Positions 7,846-15,717 are shown, counted from the first letter of the stretch. The stretch: DNA of 17,461 nucleotides from CAG-698 sp964385755 (GCA_964385755.1 CAYLPZ010000032.1:1-17461); one strand, 5' to 3'. Notes: generated by a model from the letters alone, not told the origin. Made by a program: numbers and translations.

Positions 7846-7874
7846 ATTATAATTATTATATTAAAGTATGTCAA
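7846..7874 (-). promoter_or_regulatory. Perfect consensus sigma-A promoter of the regulator
   Basis: On the minus strand TTGACA (7869-7874) and TATAAT (7846-7851) are separated by exactly 17 nt, a 12/12 match. The regulator start is 26 nt downstream of the -10, leaving a very short leader with the ribosome site. This predicts strong expression unless repressed. Confidence 0.85.
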
Positions 7875-7882
7875 ATATCAAT

Positions 7883-8900
7883 TTATAATCTTTCAACTAA
7901 ATCTTCATCTTCTAATTTGTTCAAAAGCACAAAAGATTTACCTGTAATTCAAATAACATATTTCTATGAAACACTTGTTCACTTTTCTTATGTTTTAATC
8001 TTTTATTTTTCCTCTTCAAATTTTTACGATTAAGTAATTCTTAAATATTTACATTATCCATTCTTCTAAATAGGTTATATATAAATTTATATTTTTAATA
8101 AATGATCATCTTCATCAATGTTATGTATTTCAGTAATACTAGTTATCTTATTATCATATTCTTGAAGTCTAATATCTAAATCTATATATTCAAAAGAATA
8201 TTTTCCTAAGTTTAAAATCTTCTTAATAATGTTATCTACAATAGATCTGCAATCCTTCATATTTGTGCTTAAATAAGCAATATGACCATTTGTAGGGTAA
8301 TTTATTATTTCTTTTAAAAGCCATTTAAAGTCTTTATCTAGGCTAAAATAGGAAGATGAATTCATACTACTTCTTGCTTCATCAACCATAAGTCTTACAA
8401 CTCTTTTCATTTATTCTTTTGTTGTTAAAAAATACTTTTCTAGATTCATCTTTAATTCTTTACAAAATTTAACATTAATCCTTCCAGGTCTATATTTATA
8501 AGTTTTCTTTTTTGTATCATAATATATTGTTTTTTTTCAAAGAATGATATATGAATATGTCTATTATCAGTGTTGGTGTGAAGTCCTCTAAACCAAATGA
8601 TATCATCTTCTTTTAATTTAAGTGCTTTAAAGAATTTAGGAAGTATTTTTTTAACTAACTCTAAAGCATCTTCATAACTATCTACAGTCTTTAATCCATA
8701 TCCAGTTTCAAATGATATACTAAATCAGATGAATATAATCAGTCCTCCTTTCATCTTCCTTCACTAGTAATTACTAAATTTCACTCATAGGTGAGGGGTA
8801 CAACTTTAAACTTTTTTAAAATATTTTATAAATGTGTCTGTTGAAGACATAGATTTGCCTTCAAAGAAATTTACTGATCTTCACCCTTTATTACCACCTA
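7883..8900 (-). pseudogene. Decayed MOB_P/MobL-like relaxase remnant
   Basis: Fragments in several frames together resemble a conjugative relaxase. In transcription order they are RSVNFFEGKSMSSTDTF (about 8880-8806), SISFETGYGL, then GLHTNTDNRHIHISFFEK with the HUH-type His-x-His (about 8545-8580), then YKYRPGRINVKF and YFLTTKE. The region 8087-8410 follows (NYPTNGHIAYLSTNMKDCRSIVDNIIKKIL, like the relaxase segment P.xGRxxY...M...R..ID), then a basic tail ending LEDEDLVERL at 7883. Lesions are TGA at 8881-8883 and 8725-8727, TAA at 8806-8808, a frameshift in an A8 run (8530-8537), in-frame TAA at 8411-8413, and more shifts after 8087. The 107-residue open frame at 8087-8410 is part of this remnant, not a separate gene. 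The remnant shows past integration of a mobilisable element; the family call is from motifs only. Confidence 0.7.
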
Positions 8901-8925
8901 TTAATTAAAAATTTTTTTGCATAAT

Positions 8926-8954
8926 AAAAAGCTTGCTTCAGTTACGAAACAAGC
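8926..8954 (-). terminator. Intrinsic terminator after the HTH-protein remnant
   Basis: On the minus strand GCTTGTTTC and GAAGCAAGC (8931-8954, 6-nt loop, one G-T wobble) form a 9-bp stem followed by TTTTTATTAT. It lies about 23 nt beyond the stop of the HTH remnant and would also shield the relaxase remnant. Confidence 0.8.
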
Positions 8955-8976
8955 CTTGTGCTTAATATTTAGTCAT

Positions 8977-9433
8977 TTAGAAAGAAACTTTTCTCTTTTT
9001 TTCTTCTTTGTGAGCTTTCAATATTTCAAATTGATTAATTCTTTCTTCTAAACCTAGATCTGGATAGAGTTTAAATTCTTCCCAGTCTCAGTCTCTAAAT
9101 CCATAAGGATTAGAAATATCATAAAGTAAATTTAATGTTAACTCTTTACCAGTTTTAATTCTAGGTTCACCAATATAATAAATCTTATTACCCGATTGTC
9201 TTCCATTAATAAAACATGGTTCACTTTAATTACTCCATCATTAGCTAATTTATTAATTATCTTTTGAATAGTTCTATCACTAACTGCTAGTTTCGATGAT
9301 AAATAATTAACTTTAATTGGTGTTCCACTATTATCGATAATATAGTTTAAAATAATTTCTTTTCGTTCATTAGGAGTGGGGTTACGTTATTGTGATAAAT
9401 AATTTTTTACAGAGCCATTATATATTCGTAAAT
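8977..9433 (-). pseudogene. Decayed helix-turn-helix protein of a mobile element
   Basis: The remnant reads IYNGSVKNYLSQ, stop, RNPTPNERKEIILNYI, then a clear HTH (NYLSSKLAVSDRTIQKIINKLANDGVIK). A frameshift near 9219-9226 leads to CFINGRQSGNKIYYIGEPRIKTG... LLYDISNPYGFRD, stop, DWEEFKLYPDLGLEERINQFEILKAHKEEKKRKVSF and a final stop at 8977. The internal stops are TAA (9387-9389) and TGA (9088-9090). The DNA-binding domain and the neighbouring relaxase remnant suggest a replication or transfer-regulation protein of a plasmid or integrative element; the precise family is not recognised. Confidence 0.65.
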
Positions 9434-9437
9434 TAAA

Positions 9438-9462
9438 GGATATATGCTCAAGGCATATATCC
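9438..9462 (-). terminator. Hairpin after the SIS gene
   Basis: GGATATATGC and GCATATATCC form a perfect 10-bp stem with a 5-nt loop, beginning 6 nt after the SIS stop codon on the minus strand and followed by TTTAATTTA. The T tract is interrupted, so termination may be incomplete. Confidence 0.7.
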
Positions 9463-9468
9463 ATATTT

Positions 9469-11235
9469 TTATAGATCATCTTTAGGATCTTTTCCTAAAC
9501 GTTTTAATGTTTCAACAACATAACTTTCACGATATTCTTCTTTTGGATCTCTTCCTAAATAAGATTTAAAGAATTCTTCATTAGCTTCTTCATATGAAAT
9601 TCCAGCAATGTTAGCGATGATACGAGTGCTTCTATCAATTAATTTTTTGTTTGTTGGAAGAACTTGGATCATCCAGTTACCCCATACACGTCCCATCTTA
9701 GCCATAGTTGCTGTAGAGATAACGTTAAATGCTAATTTTACCATTAAGTGTGTCATTAATTCATTAGAAGTTCTAGTAAATTTACATGGAATATGAATTT
9801 CATTTTCATATAATTTACCTTTTGGAATAGAACCCATACGAACAACTACACCTTTTTCAAACTTAGTTACGTTTTCTTTAAACCATTTCATAACTTCAGG
9901 AGTTGCACTACCATTAATGTCTAGGCAAACAAGACAGTTAGGTTTACGAGAATAACGAGATGGATCATCTTCATTACCAATGTAGTACATAAATACTTGT
10001 TCACTACCAACTTTTGGTGGATTATCAACGATTGCTTGAGCTGCACCCATTTCAATATAATCTTCTTTAGTCCAGTCAAGACCAGTAATTGGACGACGGA
10101 ATACATGGTGCCATGCAACTTCAGTTGGATATAGTGGGTCTTTAATGAATGCCCAGCTTAACTCAGATTCTGTATCGTTAAAACGACGGAATGGAGGAAG
10201 TGTAAATGTTGGTTGTCTTTCAGTTGTATCTGTTAATACATCAAGTAAATAATCATGAGTTGTATATGTAATTAAACCTTTTTTATCATAAACACTCTTT
10301 TCAAGTTCAACAACTTGTGCTAAACCTTGAAGACCTTTGCCGGAAGCAAGTTGCTTATGCATTTTCACAAATTCTTTTGCATATTGAGCAGGTTCTAAAG
10401 CAACGATACCAGCTACTTCTAATTCTTTTTCAGTTAAGTTTTCTTTACACCATTCGTTTGCAGCAAGTTCTAAAGCAGCACCAGCAACTAATAATTCGAT
10501 AGTAGTTACTTGCATACGAGTCGAACCAGAAACAGCCATATTACCAACAAATAATGGCATTTGAATAACTGTTTTACGATCAAATACTTTACGACAACGT
10601 TCTAATGTATTATATAAAACCTCTTTTGGATTGCAATATAAATAGTAAGTAGTACATCCAATAGAATCAGCTTCAACAACTGAACCATTGATACTTGCAG
10701 AAAGTCCACACTCAGATAAACCAAGTAGTAAGTCACCAGGACCCATTTTTGCATCACGTACTTGTCTAGCACCAAATGTCATATAATCTTCATAATTTTC
10801 AACTGATTGAACTAATGCTCTATCACCACCAGTAGTAAATGATACTACTCTATCAGCATTCTTGAAAAATTCTTGTGCTCTTTCAGGTAATTTATTTGCT
10901 AGATTTGTCCAGAAAAATCTCCAAGCAGCATCTATTTGAATAGCCATACGACCTGATGCTCCAACAGAAGAAATGACAACTCTCTTATTATTATCCATTA
11001 CTTTTTTAATATCAGCTACTAATCCTTTGAATACTTTAGTTTTAAAAGTTTTCGCAGCAACTGTAGGAATGTTAACGTCAGCATCTAAAATCATCTTAAC
11101 ACCAGCAGCAGTGTCTTTAGCAATAGTAGCACTCAAATTTCTAGTAATTGGATTTGATTGCTCTGTAGGAATAACTCCAAGATGAAATTGCTTTTCGTTT
11201 TCAATAAAATTCTTTGACGCTTCTTTATAATTCAC
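9469..11235 (-). CDS. Double-SIS protein, MurQ / glucokinase-regulator-like
   Basis: 588 aa from GTG 11235, chosen because GGAGG lies 7 nt before it; the in-frame ATG at 11271 lies upstream of that site, next to the predicted transcription start. SIS hallmarks are SSVGASGRMA (about 89-98, sugar-phosphate binding), TTGGDRALVQSVENYEDY (like the MurQ GG..AL..S.E..ED block), a second SIS-type loop LLGLSECGLSASINGSV, and SGSTRMQVTT. The LAFNVISTATMAKMGRVWGNWM...TNKKLIDRS block corresponds to the MurQ C-terminal block. MurQ (N-acetylmuramate-6-phosphate etherase, cell-wall recycling) is about 300 aa. This protein is twice that, nearer GCKR, so it may be an etherase-like enzyme or a sugar-phosphate sensor. 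It is well conserved, with all Trp codons TGG and a less AT-rich composition than its neighbours. No kinase or transporter partner is adjacent. Confidence 0.85.
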   Translation of the reverse strand: MNYKEASKNFIENEKQFHLGVIPTEQSNPITRNLSATIAKDTAAGVKMILDADVNIPTVAAKTFKTKVFKGLVADIKKVMDNNKRVVISSVGASGRMAIQIDAAWRFFWTNLANKLPERAQEFFKNADRVVSFTTGGDRALVQSVENYEDYMTFGARQVRDAKMGPGDLLLGLSECGLSASINGSVVEADSIGCTTYYLYCNPKEVLYNTLERCRKVFDRKTVIQMPLFVGNMAVSGSTRMQVTTIELLVAGAALELAANEWCKENLTEKELEVAGIVALEPAQYAKEFVKMHKQLASGKGLQGLAQVVELEKSVYDKKGLITYTTHDYLLDVLTDTTERQPTFTLPPFRRFNDTESELSWAFIKDPLYPTEVAWHHVFRRPITGLDWTKEDYIEMGAAQAIVDNPPKVGSEQVFMYYIGNEDDPSRYSRKPNCLVCLDINGSATPEVMKWFKENVTKFEKGVVVRMGSIPKGKLYENEIHIPCKFTRTSNELMTHLMVKLAFNVISTATMAKMGRVWGNWMIQVLPTNKKLIDRSTRIIANIAGISYEEANEEFFKSYLGRDPKEEYRESYVVETLKRLGKDPKDDL

Positions 11236-11258
11236 AATGATACCTCCATAATTATAAA

Positions 11259-11287
11259 ATATGCTATACATATTTAGTATAGCATAT
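11259..11287 (-). promoter_or_regulatory. 11-bp inverted repeat over the SIS promoter (operator)
   Basis: ATATGCTATAC and GTATAGCATAT are exact inverted copies separated by 7 nt. One arm contains most of the -10 hexamer, so a bound repressor would exclude RNA polymerase. A sugar-phosphate-sensing regulator (for example RpiR or GntR type) would fit the gene, but none is in the window. Confidence 0.7.
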
Positions 11288-11304
11288 CACAAAATAAAAT
11301 GCAA
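11276..11304 (-). promoter_or_regulatory. Promoter of the SIS gene
   Basis: On the minus strand TTGCAT (11299-11304), a 17-nt spacer and TATACT (11276-11281) with an upstream TGC make an extended -10 promoter. The -10 lies about 40 nt before the GTG start. Confidence 0.7.
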
Positions 11305-11330
11305 TAAAATACAGTTTTTGCTCAGTTAAA

Positions 11331-11347
11331 TTTACGGCAACCGCAAA
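11331..11347 (-). other. GC-rich hairpin between LRR and SIS genes
   Basis: TTTGCGG-TTG-CCGTAAA on the minus strand folds into a 7-bp stem with one G-T wobble, 27 nt after the LRR gene stop. It lacks a T tract beyond three residues, so it may be a weak terminator for the LRR gene or a protein-binding dyad upstream of the SIS promoter. Confidence 0.4.
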
Positions 11348-11373
11348 GTCAAATATTATAACTTAGACAATAT

Positions 11374-14007
11374 TTAATTATTATCTTTTGAGTAATTATA
11401 TGTAATGATAACATCAGTTAATTGATTAATATATGATCCGAATTCAATTGCATTATACTCTTCTTCTGTGCCCGCAAAATTAATATTTTTTAACCTATCA
11501 CAATAAAAAATAGCATGTTCATTGAAAACCATCATACTTTCTGGGATAGTTATACTAGTTACATTCTCAAAACCATAAAAGATATAATCATTAACTACTG
11601 TCATTCCTTCTGGTAATATTATTTCAGTTACTTCTTTGTATTCATTATTTTCATCTAACATATAAATAGATTTTGCATAATACATTGGATTAGATAAATA
11701 ATTACCAAATGTAATATTACACCACTGTTTGAGTGTTCCTTGATAATATACTTTTTCTAAATTTTCACAATTACTGAAAGCAGAATCTCCTATGCTTGTA
11801 ACGCTTGCTGGGATTATTATGCTTGTTAAACTACTAGAATAACCAAAAGCATCAACTCCTATACTTGTTTCACCTTCTGGAATTGTAATACTTGTAACAT
11901 TATCATATCCATAGAAAGCACCATATTCATTACTTGTAACTCCCTCTGGTAAAACTATTTCTGTTACTTCTTCATATTCTTGTTTTTCATTTAACACGTA
12001 AAGTGACTTGGCAAACGCCATCAAATCATGTGTGTTTTTAATATTACACCACTGCTTAAATGTTCCCTGATAATATACTTTTTCTAAGCTGAAACCAAGA
12101 CTACTTGCTCCAATACTTTTTACGCTTTCTGGAATTGTTATACTTTCTAAATTTGTACAATTATTAAATGCACCTGGCATAATGAATTTTGTATTTTCAT
12201 TAATTATAAGAGAAGTTTTAGTATTAGTATTTTCTTTCATAAGCAATAAATACTGATTTTTTGCACTACCTAAATATGAGCAACCATCCTCTTCAAAGCA
12301 TTTTAAATTATTACAACCACTAAAAACATTATTACTGATACTTGTTATATTATCAGACATAATGACTTTTTCTAAATATTCACATTGAATGAAAGAACAA
12401 TCACCTAAAAATGTTACACTTTCAGGTAATGTTATGCTTTTTAAACTTATACAATCTTCAAAAGCATAAGGCATAATAATTTTTGTTTTTTCATTTATTA
12501 AACAAGAGTTAATTTTCATAGATTTTGATCTTACTAAAACTAAATATTGGTTTTTTTCATTTCCTAGATATAAAGCATTATCATATTCATTATATAATAA
12601 TCTTTCACAATTATCAAAAGCATTATAGCCAATAGTTGTTAAACTTTCTGATAATCTTATGTTTGTTAATCTACTACAACTATCAAACGCATGATTACCA
12701 ATACTTGTTACATTTTCAGGGATTTTTATACTTGTTAAACTACTACAATTCTCAAATGCATAATCACCAATAGCTGTAACAGTTTCAGGGATTGTTACAC
12801 TTGTTACATTTCTAAAACCATAAAAAGTATAATCATTAATTGTTGTTAATCCTTCTGGTAATGTAATTTTTGTTACTTCTTTAAAATCATTACTTTCATC
12901 TAACATATAAATTGATTTTGCATACAACGCTGGGCTACTTTCAAATTTGATACTACACCACTTTTCAATTGTTCCTTGATACTTAACTTTAAATAAATTA
13001 TGACAATCCTCAAAAGCACAATGACCAATGCTTGTTATTCCCTCTGGTATAGTAATATCTGTTAGATTACTACATTTATAAAAAACATATTTGTTAATAC
13101 TTGTAAGATTTTTTGGTATTTTTAAGTTTGATAATTTATAACAATAAGAAAATGCAGCTTCATCAATTTTTGTTATAGTATCCGGTAAATTAATGGTTGT
13201 TAACCTTTCACAAAAATTGAAAGCATATTTACCAATAATTGTTATATTTTTTGACATTTTTATGTTTGTCAAATTTTTACACCTAGAAAAAGCATAAGAA
13301 GAAATATGAGTTACAGTATCAGGTATTGTTATGCTTGTCAATTTGTTAAAACCATAAAAAGCATATTTTTTTATTGCTAATAATCCTTCTGGTAATACTA
13401 TTTCAGTTACTTCTTTATATTCATTATTTTCGCCTAACAAATAAAATGATTTCTCACAACTTGTGTTGCCAAACACAAAGCAATCAAATGTAATATTACA
13501 CCACTTTTCAATTGTTCCTTGATACTTAACTTTAAATAAATTATAACAATCCTCAAAAGCATAAAAACCAATACTTGTAATACTTTCAGGTATTGTAATA
13601 CTTGTTATATTTTCACACCTATAGAATGCAGATTCACCAATTCGTACTACTGGTAAATTTTTGTAAGTACTAGGAATAACTACATTTAATGCTTTTCCAG
13701 TATATCCACTGACATAATAACTTAATCCGTCTTTAGATAATGATAATGCTAAGTTTTTTGTGTGTTGACATATACAACATATTTGATCTATATAATCATG
13801 TTCTAATGCTGGGATAACTTCTTCCTTTGTTTTTTTACACTTAGTACAAGAGTAAATAATTTTTCCTTCTACTTCACAAGAAGCATTAATTACTTCCTTT
13901 TCTTTCCATATGTGTTCATGATCTACGTTACACCCCATTAATAAAGAACATAATATAATAAATCCTATAGTTATAACTAATTGTATGCAACAATTTTTAT
14001 TTTTCAT
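11374..14007 (-). CDS. BspA-type leucine-rich-repeat lipoprotein
   Basis: 877 aa. The N-terminus is a lipoprotein signal: a hydrophobic stretch ending LLMGC, with Cys26 the likely lipidated residue. A short Cys/His-rich segment follows (about 27-85, CTKCKK and CCICQH), then many LRR_5 / TpLRR repeats of the form SITIPESVTSIGDYAFENCSSLT. Four longer modules contain YQGTxxxWCNI...YAKSIYMLDENNEYKEVTEIVLPEG, and two contain NQYLxLx...INExTKxIMPxAF. Such surface LRR proteins mediate adhesion and matrix or host binding in oral and gut bacteria. The ATG is the only sensible start, but its AGGAGG is 12 nt away, longer than elsewhere in the window. The gene is divergent from the phosphoesterase gene and has its own promoter. 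It ends without a sortase motif, which agrees with lipid anchoring. Confidence 0.9.
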   Translation of the reverse strand: MKNKNCCIQLVITIGFIILCSLLMGCNVDHEHIWKEKEVINASCEVEGKIIYSCTKCKKTKEEVIPALEHDYIDQICCICQHTKNLALSLSKDGLSYYVSGYTGKALNVVIPSTYKNLPVVRIGESAFYRCENITSITIPESITSIGFYAFEDCYNLFKVKYQGTIEKWCNITFDCFVFGNTSCEKSFYLLGENNEYKEVTEIVLPEGLLAIKKYAFYGFNKLTSITIPDTVTHISSYAFSRCKNLTNIKMSKNITIIGKYAFNFCERLTTINLPDTITKIDEAAFSYCYKLSNLKIPKNLTSINKYVFYKCSNLTDITIPEGITSIGHCAFEDCHNLFKVKYQGTIEKWCSIKFESSPALYAKSIYMLDESNDFKEVTKITLPEGLTTINDYTFYGFRNVTSVTIPETVTAIGDYAFENCSSLTSIKIPENVTSIGNHAFDSCSRLTNIRLSESLTTIGYNAFDNCERLLYNEYDNALYLGNEKNQYLVLVRSKSMKINSCLINEKTKIIMPYAFEDCISLKSITLPESVTFLGDCSFIQCEYLEKVIMSDNITSISNNVFSGCNNLKCFEEDGCSYLGSAKNQYLLLMKENTNTKTSLIINENTKFIMPGAFNNCTNLESITIPESVKSIGASSLGFSLEKVYYQGTFKQWCNIKNTHDLMAFAKSLYVLNEKQEYEEVTEIVLPEGVTSNEYGAFYGYDNVTSITIPEGETSIGVDAFGYSSSLTSIIIPASVTSIGDSAFSNCENLEKVYYQGTLKQWCNITFGNYLSNPMYYAKSIYMLDENNEYKEVTEIILPEGMTVVNDYIFYGFENVTSITIPESMMVFNEHAIFYCDRLKNINFAGTEEEYNAIEFGSYINQLTDVIITYNYSKDNN
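12954..13018. repeat. 65-bp direct repeat within the LRR gene, copy 1
   Basis: It differs at one position from 13497-13561 and encodes KxxxFEDCxNLFKVKYQGTIEKWC. It marks recent internal duplication or gene conversion of an LRR module. Confidence 0.85.
13497..13561. repeat. 65-bp direct repeat within the LRR gene, copy 2
   Basis: Matches 12954-13018 at 64 of 65 positions, same orientation, 543 bp apart, which is a whole number of codons (181). Recombination between the copies would delete one in-frame module. Confidence 0.85.
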
Positions 14008-14060
14008 ATTTCAATATACCCTCCTGAAATCTACTTATTGTATGATTCTTAATTTATTAA

Positions 14061-14089
14061 ATAATAACATTATTTTCTAATAAAATCAA
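14061..14089 (-). promoter_or_regulatory. Promoter of the LRR lipoprotein gene
   Basis: On the minus strand TTGATT (14084-14089), a 17-nt spacer and TATTAT (14061-14066) with an upstream TGT make an extended -10. The -10 lies about 53 nt before the ATG. Confidence 0.55.
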
Positions 14090-14145
14090 TTAATTGCATA
14101 TTATTATAATAGCATAAAATATAGTTTTTCCTTTTTTACATTTTT

Positions 14146-14154
14146 TGATATAAT
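14146..14154 (+). promoter_or_regulatory. Extended -10 promoter of the phosphoesterase gene
   Basis: TGATATAAT combines a TGn extension with a perfect TATAAT (14149-14154). No good -35 is seen at the right distance (TTTTCC at 14126-14131), as is allowed for extended -10 promoters. The ATG is 33 nt downstream, with GGAG 8 nt before it. Confidence 0.6.
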
Positions 14155-14187
14155 AAATTAGTAACTAAATTTTTTGGAGCTTTTATT

Positions 14188-15390
14188 ATGGAAAATGAAT
14201 CAAAAATGATAATATCTAACCCTGGAGTTAATTGCGATACTGAAATGAACATTAGCTGGCATACTAAACCAGAAGTAAAAAATAGTAAAATTATTTATAC
14301 TACTTGTGATGATATAAATTGGGAACATAAAGTTGAAGTTAATGCGTCATATCATTATTGTGATGTCTTTAACGATGTTTATTCAATCACAAAAGATAGA
14401 GTTGAAACATATGAAAAAGTTGTTTTCAATCACTATCATGTGGAGCTTTATAACTTACAACCAGATACAAAATATATGTATAAAGTTGGTGAGAAAACTT
14501 TCAGTGATGTTCACTATTTTAAAACTGCGAAAAAAGAGTTTTCATTTGCTTGGGTTAGTGACTTTCACGCATATAACCCTATTCCATCTCGTTTACGTTG
14601 TGCATTTGATACAACTAAAAAAGTAATTGAACATGAAAATGGTGCTGATTTTATCCTTTGTGGCGGCGATGCAATCGCTTGGGGAGGAAGTTATTCTTTT
14701 TGGGATGAAATGTATAAAGAAGATTTAGTTAAAGATTACATGTGGGTTAATATGTTAGGAAATCATGATTTTATGAGTAGGGGAAACCTAAAAAATAACG
14801 CTTCATATTTTATTGAAACTAATAACTTCCCAAAAAATGGTCACACAGAAATGCTGGGAGACTCATTTTATTTTACATACGGTGATACACTTTTTATTGT
14901 AATAAATAGCGAAGATATGGGATTTGTTCGTGAAAGCGAAAAAGTAACAAGATGTAGAAACTGGCTTGAAGATATACTTTCTAAAACTAAATGTAAATAC
15001 ACTATTGTATGTCAACACTATGATTGGTTTGAAGGAGTATCAGGTAAATCACGTGAATTTGGTTACAATAGATACAAAGATTTATTTGATAAATACCATG
15101 TTACTTTAGCCTTAGCAAACAATAATCATGTATATATTAGAACACACCCATTATATAATGATAAAATAGAACCTAATGGTACATACTATGTTCAAAGCCC
15201 TTCATCAGATAACGAACGCGGACAAACCTTAAAAGAAATGATTTATAATAATGATATAATTGCAAAGAGGTTTTCCGAAGGCGGAAATACGATTGGGATA
15301 ATCTTTGTAAGAGTGACAAACAATAACATTAATCTTAAACTATATGATAGAAACTTAAATATTATCGATGAATTTAATATCAACAAATAA
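14188..15390 (+). CDS. Metallophosphoesterase with purple-acid-phosphatase-like Fn3 domain
   Basis: 400 aa. Residues about 8-113 form an Fn3-like beta domain (MNISWHTKPEV... LYNLQPDTKYMYKVGEKTFSDVHYFKTA), as in purple-acid-phosphatase-type enzymes. A calcineurin-like catalytic domain follows with SDFHA (Asp125, His127), CGGDAI (Asp161), GNHD (191-194) and CQHYDW (His277). The last metal motif is NNHVYIR at 312-318, where family members usually have HxHxYxR, so the first His appears to be Asn. The likely reaction is hydrolysis of a phosphate mono- or diester; the substrate is unknown. No signal peptide is present, so it is predicted cytoplasmic although relatives are often exported. It is a single-gene unit ending in a hairpin terminator. 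Confidence 0.88.
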   Translation: MENESKMIISNPGVNCDTEMNISWHTKPEVKNSKIIYTTCDDINWEHKVEVNASYHYCDVFNDVYSITKDRVETYEKVVFNHYHVELYNLQPDTKYMYKVGEKTFSDVHYFKTAKKEFSFAWVSDFHAYNPIPSRLRCAFDTTKKVIEHENGADFILCGGDAIAWGGSYSFWDEMYKEDLVKDYMWVNMLGNHDFMSRGNLKNNASYFIETNNFPKNGHTEMLGDSFYFTYGDTLFIVINSEDMGFVRESEKVTRCRNWLEDILSKTKCKYTIVCQHYDWFEGVSGKSREFGYNRYKDLFDKYHVTLALANNNHVYIRTHPLYNDKIEPNGTYYVQSPSSDNERGQTLKEMIYNNDIIAKRFSEGGNTIGIIFVRVTNNNINLKLYDRNLNIIDEFNINK

Positions 15391-15465
15391 CTAAAAAACA
15401 GTAGGATAAAAAGGTGTTTCCCTAGATGGATAATGCCTTTTCTTTTCGCTTTTCTTTAGTTATTT
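15385..15465 (+). terminator. Terminator of the phosphoesterase gene, nested inverted repeats
   Basis: The inner stem is AAAAGGTGTT (15409-15418) with AATGCCTTTT (15432-15441), with two wobble pairs and a 13-nt loop, followed by CTTTTCGCTTTTC. An outer perfect 11-bp repeat, AAATAACTAAA (15385-15395, including the stop codon) and TTTAGTTATTT (15455-15465), encloses it. The remaining stretch to about 15580 is AT-rich, and I see no gene in it. Confidence 0.75.
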
Positions 15466-15583
15466 CTTACAGTCTTTATTTTTATGCAATAAGTTTTTAT
15501 TTAATTATTAAGCATTTTTAAGAATTATTTTTCATTAGTATTTTTCTATAATTTTTTTAATAAAAATATTCTTTTAAAAAATA

Positions 15584-15613
15584 TTGACTTACTTTGAAAA
15601 TGAGTGATATAAT
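15584..15613 (+). promoter_or_regulatory. Promoter of the right-hand RHS gene
   Basis: TTGACT (15584-15589) and TATAAT (15608-15613) are separated by 18 nt, with TGA directly before the -10 (extended). The leader to the ATG is about 100 nt. Confidence 0.75.
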
Positions 15614-15650
15614 CCATCTCACAAGTGAAAGGATGGTGATTATTTTCAAA
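15593..15650 (+). promoter_or_regulatory. Dyad symmetry spanning -10 and leader of the RHS gene
   Basis: TTTGAAAAT (15593-15601) pairs with ATTTTCAAA (15642-15650), and inside it ATAATCCATC (15609-15618) nearly mirrors GATGGTGATTAT (15632-15643). The dyad covers the -10 box, so it could be an operator. The portion within the transcript could fold as a hairpin. Confidence 0.4.
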
Positions 15651-15717
15651 TAGATTTAAAGTTTTTTATTACTGGTTTTAAAACATTAATTTATTTATTT
15701 AGAGGAGGTGCAAATAG

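Noticed and set aside
8087..8410. A 107-residue open frame starting with ATG as an independent small gene
   Set aside because: Its ATG directly follows an in-frame TAA of the upstream relaxase fragment, no ribosome site precedes it, and its sequence resembles the middle of relaxases; it is treated as part of the pseudogene.
11331..11347. Strong terminator for the LRR gene
   Set aside because: The hairpin is good but only three T residues follow, so it is listed as an undecided dyad.
15633..15653. A six-codon leader reading frame (MVIIFK) before the right-hand RHS gene
   Set aside because: Too short and without amino-acid bias suggesting attenuation; likely chance.
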